Of a DNA stretch of 23,134 nt, positions 1 to 8,391 are shown one piece after another. Position 1 is the stretch's first letter; every line of letters starts with the position of its first letter. The stretch is from the IMG/VR virus record IMGVR_UViG_3300044991_002708, positions 1-23,134 of that record; one strand, written 5' to 3'. Made by a program: the position numbers and the translations under genes. This stretch comes from a virus. The notes beneath the pieces were generated by a model. The model had not been told where the DNA came from, searched no databases, and saw only the letters and a list, made by a program, of their open reading frames with translations.

Positions 1-707
1 GGGAAGATCGGGGCAACCACTGTCGCCAGAGGTGAACCGGTATGACGCGCCGCCCGCAGCGTCGATCCACCGAGGGGCGAGAACAGATCAAAGGCCGGAC
101 TGCCGAAGTTCGGATCTGTCATCACCGTGCCCAGACTGCGCGATACGCCGTCCGCTCCCATGGCATACGGCACCAGCCAGCGGCGCAAGGTGGCATCGAT
201 CTGGACCAGACCATAGCGGGCACACAGTCCTGCTTGCTGATCCGCCAGATAGCGACGAGACGGCGTTGCGACGATCAAGGCATCCAGCGTGAATCCGGAT
301 GGCGTCGCATCGCTGTGAAACTGCGCCAGCCACCACCAGCCCGCCGCACCATCGGCCGCGAACCAGATCTCGGTGTCCTCATCCATGCCCCAGTCGCTGG
401 AGGCCATGACCACATCCAGCGTGGCCACCATGTCGCCATAACTTGCGTGTGCAGAGCACAGCACCGGGCCATTGGCGTCAAAGGAAATCATCCAGCGCGG
501 CGTGTCGTCCTGCATGGCAGTGACTGGTGCCCCGGCCTGGATGAAGTGGAAATACTCTTCCCACCCGGGTTCCGTCTGATCGTCCAGCACGGTGACGAAT
601 CCCGCCTGTCCGAGATGGTCCTTGAGGGGCAGATAGAGTTCCTCGTACATCGTGACGTCGTCCATCATCCCGGCCGCAAAGGACTTCTTGAAACCAACCC
701 GGCTCAT
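1..707 (-). CDS. Phage tail-tip-region protein, unrecognised, 3' end cut by window
   Basis: An open frame runs leftward from an ATG at 707 to the window edge without a stop, giving at least 235 residues; the C-terminus is outside the window. The start overlaps the stop of the upstream 336-aa gene (ATGA at 707-704) and has a GGAG Shine-Dalgarno about 8 nt upstream, so translational coupling is likely. The protein begins MSRVGFKKSF and is acidic and Trp-rich in the middle (a WWW run near residue 128). I see no signal peptide, membrane segment or catalytic motif. As the fourth gene after the tape measure in a tail operon, it is probably a tail-tip or tail-associated protein. That role is inferred from position only; I do not recognise the family. 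Confidence 0.8.
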   Translation of the reverse strand, partial: MSRVGFKKSFAAGMMDDVTMYEELYLPLKDHLGQAGFVTVLDDQTEPGWEEYFHFIQAGAPVTAMQDDTPRWMISFDANGPVLCSAHASYGDMVATLDVVMASSDWGMDEDTEIWFAADGAAGWWWLAQFHSDATPSGFTLDALIVATPSRRYLADQQAGLCARYGLVQIDATLRRWLVPYAMGADGVSRSLGTVMTDPNFGSPAFDLFSPLGGSTLRAARHTGSPLATVVAPIF

Positions 708-1714
708 GCGCTTTCTCCATGAATTGCCAGTGAGGCATAGTCGTTGGCCAGACTCACGGTGCCGGCGGGAACTTCGCGTCGATACCAGAGCGGCAATGCG
801 GCCGGTTGTGTGGTGAAACTGACCTGATTGCCCGTGACCCAGGTCCCGCTCCAGGCCAGTGCCTTGATCGTGAAATACGGGGTACCGGTCGCCGGGTTGA
901 TCGGCGCGTAATCCGCTGCGGTGGAGCCAACTGCAGCCAGAGCGCCGACGGTTTGCCCCGCGACGGCGAACGTCGTGGCGCCTGTGAAGGTCAGCGTCCA
1001 GTTGTCAGCGACGGCGCCCTTGTTGTGCGCGACCAGATTGCCGAGCGTCACTGCATCGAAATTGCCGGCCACGCTGGTCTTGGCAATGTTGGTACAGGCC
1101 GCCACGATCTGCGCAGTCGGGAAGATGCTGCTGACGAGGGTATTCGTCGTCGCGTAGGCATTGGCCAGTGCCGGACTGAACGTCAGCGTAGCGAACTCGG
1201 CCCCATAGGTCACGGCGGACACCGTCACCCATTCCTCGTTGCCCGTGCCACCGGTACTGGGCCGGTCAGCGACGCGGACCAGGTCGCCGACCCGGAAGGG
1301 TTGCAGGATGGCGTAGGCGGAGGGGTTTTCGCAGAGGAGTTGGAGTTCGGTGGCACCCGCTGCCGTGGCGGCATTCAGCGTGCCGATGCCGTAGGGGCGG
1401 CTGGTGATCTGGTCCTCGGTGTCGGTGGTGGTGCCTGGCGCGAAGGTGACGAAGTCGCCGGCCGGCGTCAGTGCATCGAGGAACACCCGCACATTCATCA
1501 GCGCCACATCCTGCGCGCTGGCGATGTGGATGAAGGCCTTGCGCCACTTCACCGATCCGGCCAGACGCTCGGCCTGCGAGACATCAGGGAAGAGATTGTT
1601 TTTGACGCCGGAGACCAGTTGGGTGCTGGCCATGCGGCCGCCGTTCTGGGCGGGGGTGGTATTCGACATCAGGGCGGCAGGTCGCCACAGGATTTCTGCA
1701 TCCAGAATGGGCAT
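704..1714 (-). CDS. Tail-tip-region structural protein, unrecognised (336 aa)
   Basis: Complete 336-aa frame starting at ATG 1714, with an AAGGA Shine-Dalgarno in the preceding TTTACGTAAA-rich leader. It ends in an ATGA overlap with the next gene. The sequence is rich in Ala, Thr, Gly and Val and looks like beta-structured virion protein; there is no signal peptide or membrane helix. It has one Cys pair-like spacing but no enzyme motif I recognise. It follows the tape measure, the 861-aa and the 128-aa genes and precedes another unknown, so a part of the distal tail or baseplate is the reasonable inference. It is separated from the 128-aa gene by about 90 bp, the longest non-coding gap within the tail genes. 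Confidence 0.8.
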   Translation of the reverse strand: MPILDAEILWRPAALMSNTTPAQNGGRMASTQLVSGVKNNLFPDVSQAERLAGSVKWRKAFIHIASAQDVALMNVRVFLDALTPAGDFVTFAPGTTTDTEDQITSRPYGIGTLNAATAAGATELQLLCENPSAYAILQPFRVGDLVRVADRPSTGGTGNEEWVTVSAVTYGAEFATLTFSPALANAYATTNTLVSSIFPTAQIVAACTNIAKTSVAGNFDAVTLGNLVAHNKGAVADNWTLTFTGATTFAVAGQTVGALAAVGSTAADYAPINPATGTPYFTIKALAWSGTWVTGNQVSFTTQPAALPLWYRREVPAGTVSLANDYASLAIHGESA

Positions 1715-1724
1715 AGCGGTTTCC

Positions 1725-1734
1725 TTTACGTAAA
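1725..1734. promoter_or_regulatory. 10-bp perfect palindrome upstream of the 336-aa gene
   Basis: TTTACGTAAA is a perfect palindrome lying in the short leader of the 336-aa gene, just before its Shine-Dalgarno (the minus-strand reading continues AGGAAACCGCTATG). It could be a protein-binding site or simply an AT-rich leader. No partner copy was seen in the window, so its function is open. Confidence 0.3.
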
Positions 1735-1743
1735 AGAGGCAAT

Positions 1744-1784
1744 GCCCGTCCCTCTCGCTGCCAGGGCAGCAAGATCAGACGGGC
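1744..1784. repeat. Nested inverted repeat in intergenic gap
   Basis: In the 90-bp gap between the 128-aa and 336-aa tail genes, GCCCGTC (1744-1750) pairs perfectly with GACGGGC (1778-1784). Inside it GCTGCC (1757-1762) pairs with GGCAGC (1765-1770) across a 2-nt loop. On the transcribed minus strand the structure is followed by a CTCTTTT stretch, which is too weak to call a classic intrinsic terminator. It could be an attenuator, an RNA processing signal or a transcript-stabilising hairpin that sets the level of the last tail genes. Confidence 0.45.
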
Positions 1785-1804
1785 GGAAGGTGGGGTGCTC
1801 CGAC

Positions 1805-2191
1805 CTACAAGGTCATCAGCTTCAGCGTGCCGAGATAGAAATCCCCCGGTGCCGGATTGGGACGGGAGATCAGCGGTGTCGCCTCGAAAGCGGGTGCCTC
1901 GTGATGACGGAACATGACCAGCCAGGACTGGCCGCGCAGCGTCAGCGGGTACATGGCCCCCGGACTGCGTGCTCGCAGTTCAATGGCTTCGACCTGCTCG
2001 CGGGTGAACCACCCAGCATCCGGTTCCGAGGTCAGCGTGATCTGTGTGCCGCTCTGGATGCCGCCATAGAACACCACCAGCGAGCCATCGAGCGCGCGCT
2101 TGACTGATTGCGCTACGGCGGCATTGGCAAACTCATCGGTCCAGACCAGACCATCGGGCAAGGGGACGCCGTCTAAAGAATTGATGCTCAT
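1805..2191 (-). CDS. Conserved phage tail-associated protein (128 aa), function unknown
   Basis: A 128-aa frame whose ATG (2191) overlaps the stop of the 861-aa gene as ATGA, so translation is probably coupled. It begins MSINSLDGVPLPDGLVWTDE and carries segments such as VFYGGIQSG, TLRGQSWLVMFRH and a C-terminal YLGTLKLMTL. I recall this general pattern from small proteins near tail-tip genes of other siphophages and prophages, but I cannot name a Pfam family with certainty. No membrane segment or catalytic motif is visible. Its position after the tape measure and the large 861-aa protein suggests a small tail-tip or adaptor protein. Confidence 0.8.
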   Translation of the reverse strand: MSINSLDGVPLPDGLVWTDEFANAAVAQSVKRALDGSLVVFYGGIQSGTQITLTSEPDAGWFTREQVEAIELRARSPGAMYPLTLRGQSWLVMFRHHEAPAFEATPLISRPNPAPGDFYLGTLKLMTL

Positions 2192-4773
2192 GTCCAGATC
2201 ACCTCCACGACATTGGTTCCGTTTTGCAGCAGGGCATGAAGTTGCCCGTCGAGATAGGCGGGAATCCCGCCCGGGTAGTCCGCCTCCGCGAGGCCGGTTC
2301 GCGCCAGGACCAGCGTCGGATGCTTTGTGACTTGCGTCGAGATACCCCGGTAAGTGGACGAGCCGTTGTAGGGCGCCACCAGGCCATCGACGAGATACTG
2401 CTCGACCGCACTGGCGTTGGCCCAGTCACCCACCAGGGTCGTCGTGCCATGACCATCCGCCGAGGCGGAACTGATCGAGAAGCGGCGTCCGTAGCGACTG
2501 ATATAGGTCTCGCGGCTCATGCTGGCCGTCTTGGTTTCCTCGAAGGGATCCCAGCGCCAGCGGGCAGCCTCGTACTGCGCGTTGCCAGCGACGGTGATGG
2601 CATTCATATCGGCGATGATGTCCCAGGCCACTGTATAGGGACCGCCCAGTGGCCAGGTCCAGATCTTGTAGCCCTGGCCGTTGTCGAACAGCCAGTAACT
2701 CTGAGATGAGGTGTAGGCCGAGTGGTTTTCGTTCATAAAGCAGTCGCCGGTGAAGTCCTGCGAGGCAACCACTGACGTGACACCGTTGGCGGTCGAGGTC
2801 AAGGCAAAGCCGATGGTCTGCAGATTCGAGCCGCTCTGGTCGAGCGCGGTTGAGGGGCAGTAGCGCGGACTGTAGTTGTAGCCGGTGTAGCCCGGCCCGG
2901 ACTTCACGTAGTAGCCCCCGGTCGGAAACTGGCTGCGCGTTACACCAGGGACTGCCACTTTCTTCTCACCACGAATGATCACGGTGACCGTGAGTCCGGT
3001 GGCGTATTGCGATCCCAGCGTCACACCCGGATCAGTATCGAAGGCGAACACCTCCTGCGCCAGCGGCACGGACGACACGCCACTGGGCTGATGCCAGTAG
3101 CGCGTATCGGCAGCACCGTAGAAGCCCCACGCCTCGGCACGCTGGCCGTCACTGGTAACGATCAGTGCCGCCGCGAAGTCATTCTTGTTGAGATAGACCC
3201 CATCGGCGATCTGCTGACTGGGCAAGGCCAGGCCCACGATCCCCTTGCCGGCGCCACTGACGCCGCTGGCAAAGCCCTGCATGGTGATGCCGGTGGTCCC
3301 CGGTGGCAGCGTGCTCATCGGCAGCAGGAACTCGACCAGATCGCTTTGGGCGTTGGCACCAAGATTCCGGACGATGACCGGATCGGCCCGACCGCCGCCT
3401 GCGCGTGAGGCAAATCCACCCAGCGGCAATACCACCACCATGCAGGCCGCGAAGGGAAACTCGTTGACCACCCGCAGGCGCACGAAGACCCCAACCCCAT
3501 TGACGGCACGCAGTTCGACCAGGCGGAACGCCGCCTTGTAGAGTTTGATGGTGCGTAGTTCCACGGTTTCGCGGAACGCCGCTGCTTCGGCCACGAAAGG
3601 CGCGCTGCCAGCGGTGAGCAGGTTGATGGCGCCGATGGTGCGTGTCGCCTGCGCACACAGTTCCCCGTCGTAGCGCACCTCGATCGCAACCTCCGTCATC
3701 GCAAAATCCACGACACCGGATTCATGGGTCCACGCACCGGCTGGATCGAAGTAGTTCCCCTCATCCGGCGCATCGAATCCTCGCCAGGTGAACGACCCGC
3801 TGTAGCCCCGGCCGGAATCCGGTGTGATGGGCCAGGACGCGCCTATCGCTGATTCCGGCGTGACCGGCTGAGCGAACCAGAAACTGCGTCCGCTGGGCGT
3901 ATGGCTGTAGCGATGCACCACCAGCCAGCGGGGGCCCTGGGCGCCAGGCTGCGGGAAGCCCGGCAGATCGATACGCATGCGTGCCAGATCGAAGGCATCA
4001 CCACGCGCTTCGAGTTCCGCCGATGGTGCCGGTTGCCGGATCAGATCCCAACTGACCCAATGGTTGAACACCTTGCTGCTGCTGATGCGAAAGCTGCCGT
4101 TGGTGAAGAGCTTGTGGATCACCTGCGACCACGGCAGGGTCTGATCGGTCGCGCTGAACACGGCGGTATCGGCCAACTCGCCACTGCCATTTTTGGTGGG
4201 CGGCGTGCCTTGCGCGGTCATCACTGTGTTCTGGAGATACGTGTTGCCGCCCACCGCGACCGGCCAGTGCAGGACATGGAACGGGATCGGCGGACAATCA
4301 GTTGTACTGCCGGCACCGCTACCGCCTGTACCGCCAGTGCCTCCTGTTCCACCTGATCCACCCGTCGCGCCGCCAGATCCATTGCCAGTGGGCGAACTGA
4401 TGCGCAGTGGAATGAGTGCCTTCAGTCCCGAACCGCCGCCGACAACGGTTGATCCCGCACCGCCACCGCGCAGCTGACTGGCCACACGAACAGCGACTCC
4501 GGATTTCGGGGTCTGATCCGGAGGAAAGCGACTGGCCAGGCACTGATTGACGGCATTCACTTGCGCGGTGGCCACCTGTTCGCTCAGTTGCGTGCGCAGC
4601 AGCGATTGCGGCCGCCAGGACTCGGTTGCCACCGTGAGCGCGTCGAGCCAGTCCAGCAAGGTCACTTCACAGTGGCTGACTTGCCCGGCGTCGACCAGTT
4701 CATCCCGGCTGGGCGTATCACAGTCGTAGAAATGCACCGTGACAGCGGCCGGCGGATTGGAGGCTGCGCTCAT
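2188..4773 (-). CDS. Large tail-tip protein with glycine-rich linker, unrecognised (861 aa)
   Basis: An 861-aa frame starting at ATG 4773, overlapping the tape-measure stop as ATGA. Three parts can be seen. There is a short N-terminal region (about 1-100) with scattered Cys. A glycine/serine/threonine linker follows at about 129-156, built of GGTGG-type repeats. A long C-terminal body (about 160-861) is rich in beta-prone, Tyr- and Trp-containing sequence. There is no signal peptide, no membrane helix and no hydrolase motif I can identify. In lambda the genes after the tape measure are M, L, K, I and J; this protein does not resemble gpJ or the NlpC-type gpK. By size and position it may be the central tail-tip or host-contacting protein. 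That is inference from context. Confidence 0.8.
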   Translation of the reverse strand: MSAASNPPAAVTVHFYDCDTPSRDELVDAGQVSHCEVTLLDWLDALTVATESWRPQSLLRTQLSEQVATAQVNAVNQCLASRFPPDQTPKSGVAVRVASQLRGGGAGSTVVGGGSGLKALIPLRISSPTGNGSGGATGGSGGTGGTGGTGGSGAGSTTDCPPIPFHVLHWPVAVGGNTYLQNTVMTAQGTPPTKNGSGELADTAVFSATDQTLPWSQVIHKLFTNGSFRISSSKVFNHWVSWDLIRQPAPSAELEARGDAFDLARMRIDLPGFPQPGAQGPRWLVVHRYSHTPSGRSFWFAQPVTPESAIGASWPITPDSGRGYSGSFTWRGFDAPDEGNYFDPAGAWTHESGVVDFAMTEVAIEVRYDGELCAQATRTIGAINLLTAGSAPFVAEAAAFRETVELRTIKLYKAAFRLVELRAVNGVGVFVRLRVVNEFPFAACMVVVLPLGGFASRAGGGRADPVIVRNLGANAQSDLVEFLLPMSTLPPGTTGITMQGFASGVSGAGKGIVGLALPSQQIADGVYLNKNDFAAALIVTSDGQRAEAWGFYGAADTRYWHQPSGVSSVPLAQEVFAFDTDPGVTLGSQYATGLTVTVIIRGEKKVAVPGVTRSQFPTGGYYVKSGPGYTGYNYSPRYCPSTALDQSGSNLQTIGFALTSTANGVTSVVASQDFTGDCFMNENHSAYTSSQSYWLFDNGQGYKIWTWPLGGPYTVAWDIIADMNAITVAGNAQYEAARWRWDPFEETKTASMSRETYISRYGRRFSISSASADGHGTTTLVGDWANASAVEQYLVDGLVAPYNGSSTYRGISTQVTKHPTLVLARTGLAEADYPGGIPAYLDGQLHALLQNGTNVVEVIWT

Positions 4774-7748
4774 GAGGCCCGCGAAAGTTCGCGCAGGGCA
4801 CTGGCCAGTGCCATCGCCGTATCGCGGGAGGACTGCACCGTATGGGCCTTGCCACCGACATGGAAGCGCAGATCGACAACGTCCCGGGCCGGTGTGAAAG
4901 AGGCTCCGGTGCCAATGGGTGCCTGGGCAAGGATTGACCCGACCGCACCGCCGGTCGCAAAGCGTGGCAGTGCAGGCATCGCCGGCAGCAGTCCCACATT
5001 GACCGCCTCGAAGAAAGCCTGGCCGAATTTGCGCACCGACGCGGCACGCACTACGAACTCGCCGGCCGAGAGCAAGGCGGGAATGGAATCCGAGGTCTCT
5101 GTGCCGGGGCCAGTGATTCTTCCGGTCAATCGTCGGAATCCGGCAGCGACAGCGGCTCCACCATCGGCCAGGCGTTGAACCGGATAAATCAGACCACCAC
5201 CGGCATTGCTTTGCACCGTTTGCACATAGACGGTATGCACGCTGCTGGTCGGTCGCGTCAGTTCCGATAGTGCGTTGCGCCAGAAGCTGAGATCAGGGCG
5301 CGGGGTATGGTTGGCCTGGGTCGGTGCCGAGAGCGTGATCTTCAGATCCTGGACGAATGACGCCAGTGCCGCGCGGGGTTTGTCGAAGGACATGGTGGCC
5401 GGTAGTTCGACGCCACCGGCGGCCAGGGTCGATTTGAGCTTCTCGATGTCGGCCAGGACCTTGCTGGTATCGGCCTCGACCTTCTGCTGCAGGACGCGGT
5501 TCTCGGTATCGGCTTTGAGTTTGTCGAGGCTGGCCTCGGCCTCTTTCGTATCGGCCTGAATCTTCGCCACCAGTGCCTGGGCTTCGGTCAGCGCCTTGAG
5601 CTTTTCCACACCGGCGCGAGCGGCCTCGATATCGATATCGAGTTGCCATTTGTCCTTCTGCAGCAACTGCTGGCGCAGCTTGCCCAGTTCTTCCGTGACC
5701 GACGCCAGCGAACGCTTGGCTTCGTCGGCACCGCTACCGGCGGCACTCGCCGCCTGCTTGTGGGCATCACCAAGTCCTTTGAGCGCCGCATCGGCAATCG
5801 CGGCCGACTCCTTGATCTGGCCGATCGCATTGGCTGCCGCCTGGCCTTCGGAAACGACCGTCTGGGTGACGGTCTTGCCGTTCTGCTCGACTTGCCGCGT
5901 CACGGCCGAGGCCGAACGTTCCGCCAGGGCAATGGCATCCTCGGCGAGTTTGCGCGCCTGCTCAAAATTGCCAGATGCCAGGGCTGCACGTGCCTGGGCT
6001 TGCTTTTCATCAATCTGGCGCAGGCGGTCCTGATAGGCGGCGTACTCATCAGCCCCCTTGCGAGCCAACTCGCGTATCCGGTCTTCGACCGACAGACGTA
6101 GATTGAGGCGTGCTTCATCGGCAGCCTTGGCCGCCTGCAGATGGCGCTGTTCCTCGGCGATCAGACGGTCGACGGTGGCGCGGTAGGCTGTCTCCAGTTG
6201 GCTGTAGAGGCTGATCCGGGCATCGATGGCCTGACGCTCGACCGCCTGCACATCCTGGCCCGCCGCGCGAGCCAGAGCGACCGAGGCCCCATAGCTGGCG
6301 CTCCACGCTGACTCCATCTGCCGCGCTGCCGTCTCGATGGCGGCGATTTTGTCGCGCTCGGCGGTGAGCAGCGTTTGCGCCGAATCACGAATGGCGGCCG
6401 CTTCAGAGCGATACGCTGTCTGTGCGGCGGCTTCCTGACGCTTGTAATTGGCCTCAATCTCGGTGACACGGGCATCCCAGATCGCCTTGATGTCGGCGGC
6501 CACCTGTTTGTAGTTCGCGCCGAGTTGCTTGATGGTCTCGGTGGCTTTCTTGATCTCGGCATCCATCGCCTGCCGGATGGCCTCACCGACCTGAGTTGCG
6601 GCACCCTGGACCGAGCGCAAGGCCTCGGCCGTGGCAGGCAACGCCGCCTTGAGCCGTTCGGCGGCCTGAGCGGCCAGGGTCATCTGGGTCTTGACCGAGA
6701 GGGTTCCGGTTGCCCCGATTTCTTCCAGAGCGGCATTGAGTTGCTGCAGTTGTTCGCTCTGACGCGCCAGTCGATCTGTTTCCTGGGTCATTTCCCGGAT
6801 CTGCTGGATTGCCGAGACAATGCCCCGGCCGATTTCCCAGACGGCCACGGCGGCGAGCACCGGAAGGAAGCGCATAAAGGCGGCTCTGAGGAGACTGACT
6901 GCCTCCAGCAACTTGGCGACCGCTGCCACACCTTTGACGGCCAGCACCGCGAGCAGGATCTCTCCCAGAATGCGCAGGGTGGCGATGATGGCGTCACCGT
7001 GACTGGCCAGCGCGACCAGGGCATCGGCCAGACGCTGCAGTGCGGGCAGTGCCGCTTCGGCAATGCGCATCGCAATGCCCGAGAGCGCCTGTTTGACGGT
7101 ATCGAGCGTGTCGTTAAATTTCTCGGCGGCGCGGGCGGTGTCGCCACTGATTTCCAGGCCGAGTTCCTTGAACTTCTGCTTGAGTTGCTCGATGCCGGCC
7201 CGTCCCTGATTGAGGAAGGGAATCAGATCGACACCGCTTTTGCCAAAGAGCTTCACAGCCAGCGCCGATTTCTCTGCCCCATCGGGCATGGCGGCGAAGG
7301 CGTCGGCCAGATCGAGCAGGACGTCCTCGGTAGGCCGCAACTGACCGGCCGCATCCTTGACCGAAACACCCAGTCGGCTGAAGGTTTCAACCTGCTCCTT
7401 AGAGCCACTGGCCGCCTCGACCATGGCGGTGGCCAGCTTCTGCATGCCCTTCGCCAGACCTTCGAGGGACACGCCGGATTGCTCGGCGATCGGTTTGAGC
7501 AGCGACAGCGACTCCACCGAGATGCCGGTCTTCTGCGACAACTTGGCGAGATTGTCCGCCGTATCCAGCGCCGCCTTGCCGGCAGCCACCAGTGCACCCA
7601 CCGAGAGCGCAGCACCCATTGAGGCCAGCAGGCCATTGACCGACTTGGCGGCCGAGGTGATGTTCTCCAGACCCGACTTGACCGAGGCGAACGCCTGCCG
7701 GGTCTGGTCTATCGCGGTGATCAGTATCTGGGCGCGGTCAGAGGCCAT
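4770..7748 (-). CDS. Tail tape measure protein
   Basis: A 992-aa protein, the longest in the window, placed after the tail chaperones as in lambda (gpH position). It acts as a ruler inside the tail tube and is used during DNA ejection. Visible parts: an N-terminal phage tape-measure-like region (about 1-230) with LSQKTGISVESL and LFGKSGVDLIPFL; a hydrophobic, membrane-seeking stretch (about 254-304); a long Ala/Glu/Lys/Gln-rich coiled-coil region (about 320-790); and a C-terminal region with GRITGPGTETSDSIPALLS and GEFVVRAASVRKFG, a pattern common at tape-measure ends. The start overlaps the preceding 217-aa gene by 11 nt. By the usual rule of about 0.15 nm per residue it predicts a tail near 150 nm. 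The TMP assignment is strong. Confidence 0.93.
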   Translation of the reverse strand: MASDRAQILITAIDQTRQAFASVKSGLENITSAAKSVNGLLASMGAALSVGALVAAGKAALDTADNLAKLSQKTGISVESLSLLKPIAEQSGVSLEGLAKGMQKLATAMVEAASGSKEQVETFSRLGVSVKDAAGQLRPTEDVLLDLADAFAAMPDGAEKSALAVKLFGKSGVDLIPFLNQGRAGIEQLKQKFKELGLEISGDTARAAEKFNDTLDTVKQALSGIAMRIAEAALPALQRLADALVALASHGDAIIATLRILGEILLAVLAVKGVAAVAKLLEAVSLLRAAFMRFLPVLAAVAVWEIGRGIVSAIQQIREMTQETDRLARQSEQLQQLNAALEEIGATGTLSVKTQMTLAAQAAERLKAALPATAEALRSVQGAATQVGEAIRQAMDAEIKKATETIKQLGANYKQVAADIKAIWDARVTEIEANYKRQEAAAQTAYRSEAAAIRDSAQTLLTAERDKIAAIETAARQMESAWSASYGASVALARAAGQDVQAVERQAIDARISLYSQLETAYRATVDRLIAEEQRHLQAAKAADEARLNLRLSVEDRIRELARKGADEYAAYQDRLRQIDEKQAQARAALASGNFEQARKLAEDAIALAERSASAVTRQVEQNGKTVTQTVVSEGQAAANAIGQIKESAAIADAALKGLGDAHKQAASAAGSGADEAKRSLASVTEELGKLRQQLLQKDKWQLDIDIEAARAGVEKLKALTEAQALVAKIQADTKEAEASLDKLKADTENRVLQQKVEADTSKVLADIEKLKSTLAAGGVELPATMSFDKPRAALASFVQDLKITLSAPTQANHTPRPDLSFWRNALSELTRPTSSVHTVYVQTVQSNAGGGLIYPVQRLADGGAAVAAGFRRLTGRITGPGTETSDSIPALLSAGEFVVRAASVRKFGQAFFEAVNVGLLPAMPALPRFATGGAVGSILAQAPIGTGASFTPARDVVDLRFHVGGKAHTVQSSRDTAMALASALRELSRAS

Positions 7749-8391
7749 GCTTCGTCAGTTGCTGCAGGATGGATGAGGTCAATTTCGGTAGTTGTGAACG
7801 GACAATGCCGGGCAGATCCAAGCGGCCACGCAGGGTGACCATCGGTACCAGCACAGCAATCGGAATCTCCTGGCCACGCTTGATGGACTTGGCACCGGTG
7901 CGTCCGCGCTCGGCACGCTTGAAGCGGCGCAGTTCGGCGGCGTTTTCCTTGATGACTTCCGCCATGAGGATCACCTTGCCGTTCTTTTGAATGAAGAAGG
8001 CGTTACCGGTGCGCATCAGGCCATCGATGACACGTCGGAAGGCCTTGCGGCCCAGACGCTGGTGTTCGGGCAGCAAGGGGATCAACATCTTTCCGCCAAT
8101 CGTGCCACCTCGCGTATGGATGCCAAGCCAGGGAATGCGCGAGCCGATCATCAGGGCGGGAAACTTCGCCGGGCTGCCGGCATAGAGCTTGTGCCGCATC
8201 GAGCGCACGAAGCCGGCCTTCCTGACCTTAAACGCGGACTGCATGCGCGCCTGCACCGTCTGCGCAATCTCCCTGCCGGCTGACTTCATGCCGGCTTCCA
8301 CGGCCTTGCGGATGGCCCGGCGCTTCTCGGGTATCCAGCTATCGAGGCGCTTCGGATCGAGCAATCCCGAGGTGGTCAGCGACAGCTTCAT
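7738..8391 (-). CDS. Minor tail protein, resembles the DUF6441 family
   Basis: A 217-aa basic protein between the tail chaperone pair and the tape measure. Its ATG (8391) lies within the stop of the G-T frame (ATGA), and its own stop overlaps the tape-measure start by 11 nt. The C-terminal pattern PIAVLVPMVTLRGRLDLPGIV and the earlier FFIQKNGKVILM resemble a small phage tail family I remember as DUF6441, found at this same position. The N-terminal third is Arg/Lys-rich (MKSAGREIAQTVQARMQSAF). Role unknown; possibly a tail completion or initiator protein comparable to lambda Z, though the gene order differs from lambda, where Z lies before the tail tube gene. The family name is from memory. 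Confidence 0.8.
   Translation of the reverse strand: MKLSLTTSGLLDPKRLDSWIPEKRRAIRKAVEAGMKSAGREIAQTVQARMQSAFKVRKAGFVRSMRHKLYAGSPAKFPALMIGSRIPWLGIHTRGGTIGGKMLIPLLPEHQRLGRKAFRRVIDGLMRTGNAFFIQKNGKVILMAEVIKENAAELRRFKRAERGRTGAKSIKRGQEIPIAVLVPMVTLRGRLDLPGIVRSQLPKLTSSILQQLTKHGL

Noticed and set aside
806-2107. 433-aa open frame on the plus strand
   Set aside because: It is the antisense shadow of the 336-aa and 128-aa tail genes, has Gly/Arg/His-rich sequence without family features, and no ribosome site.
4319-4390. Short-period repeat in DNA
   Set aside because: It only encodes the Gly/Ser/Thr linker of the 861-aa protein. It is not a CRISPR or a tandem repeat of another kind.
6375-7622. 415-aa open frame on the plus strand
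   Set aside because: It is antisense to the tape measure, with Gly/Asp/Arg-rich shadow composition typical of GC-rich coding DNA.
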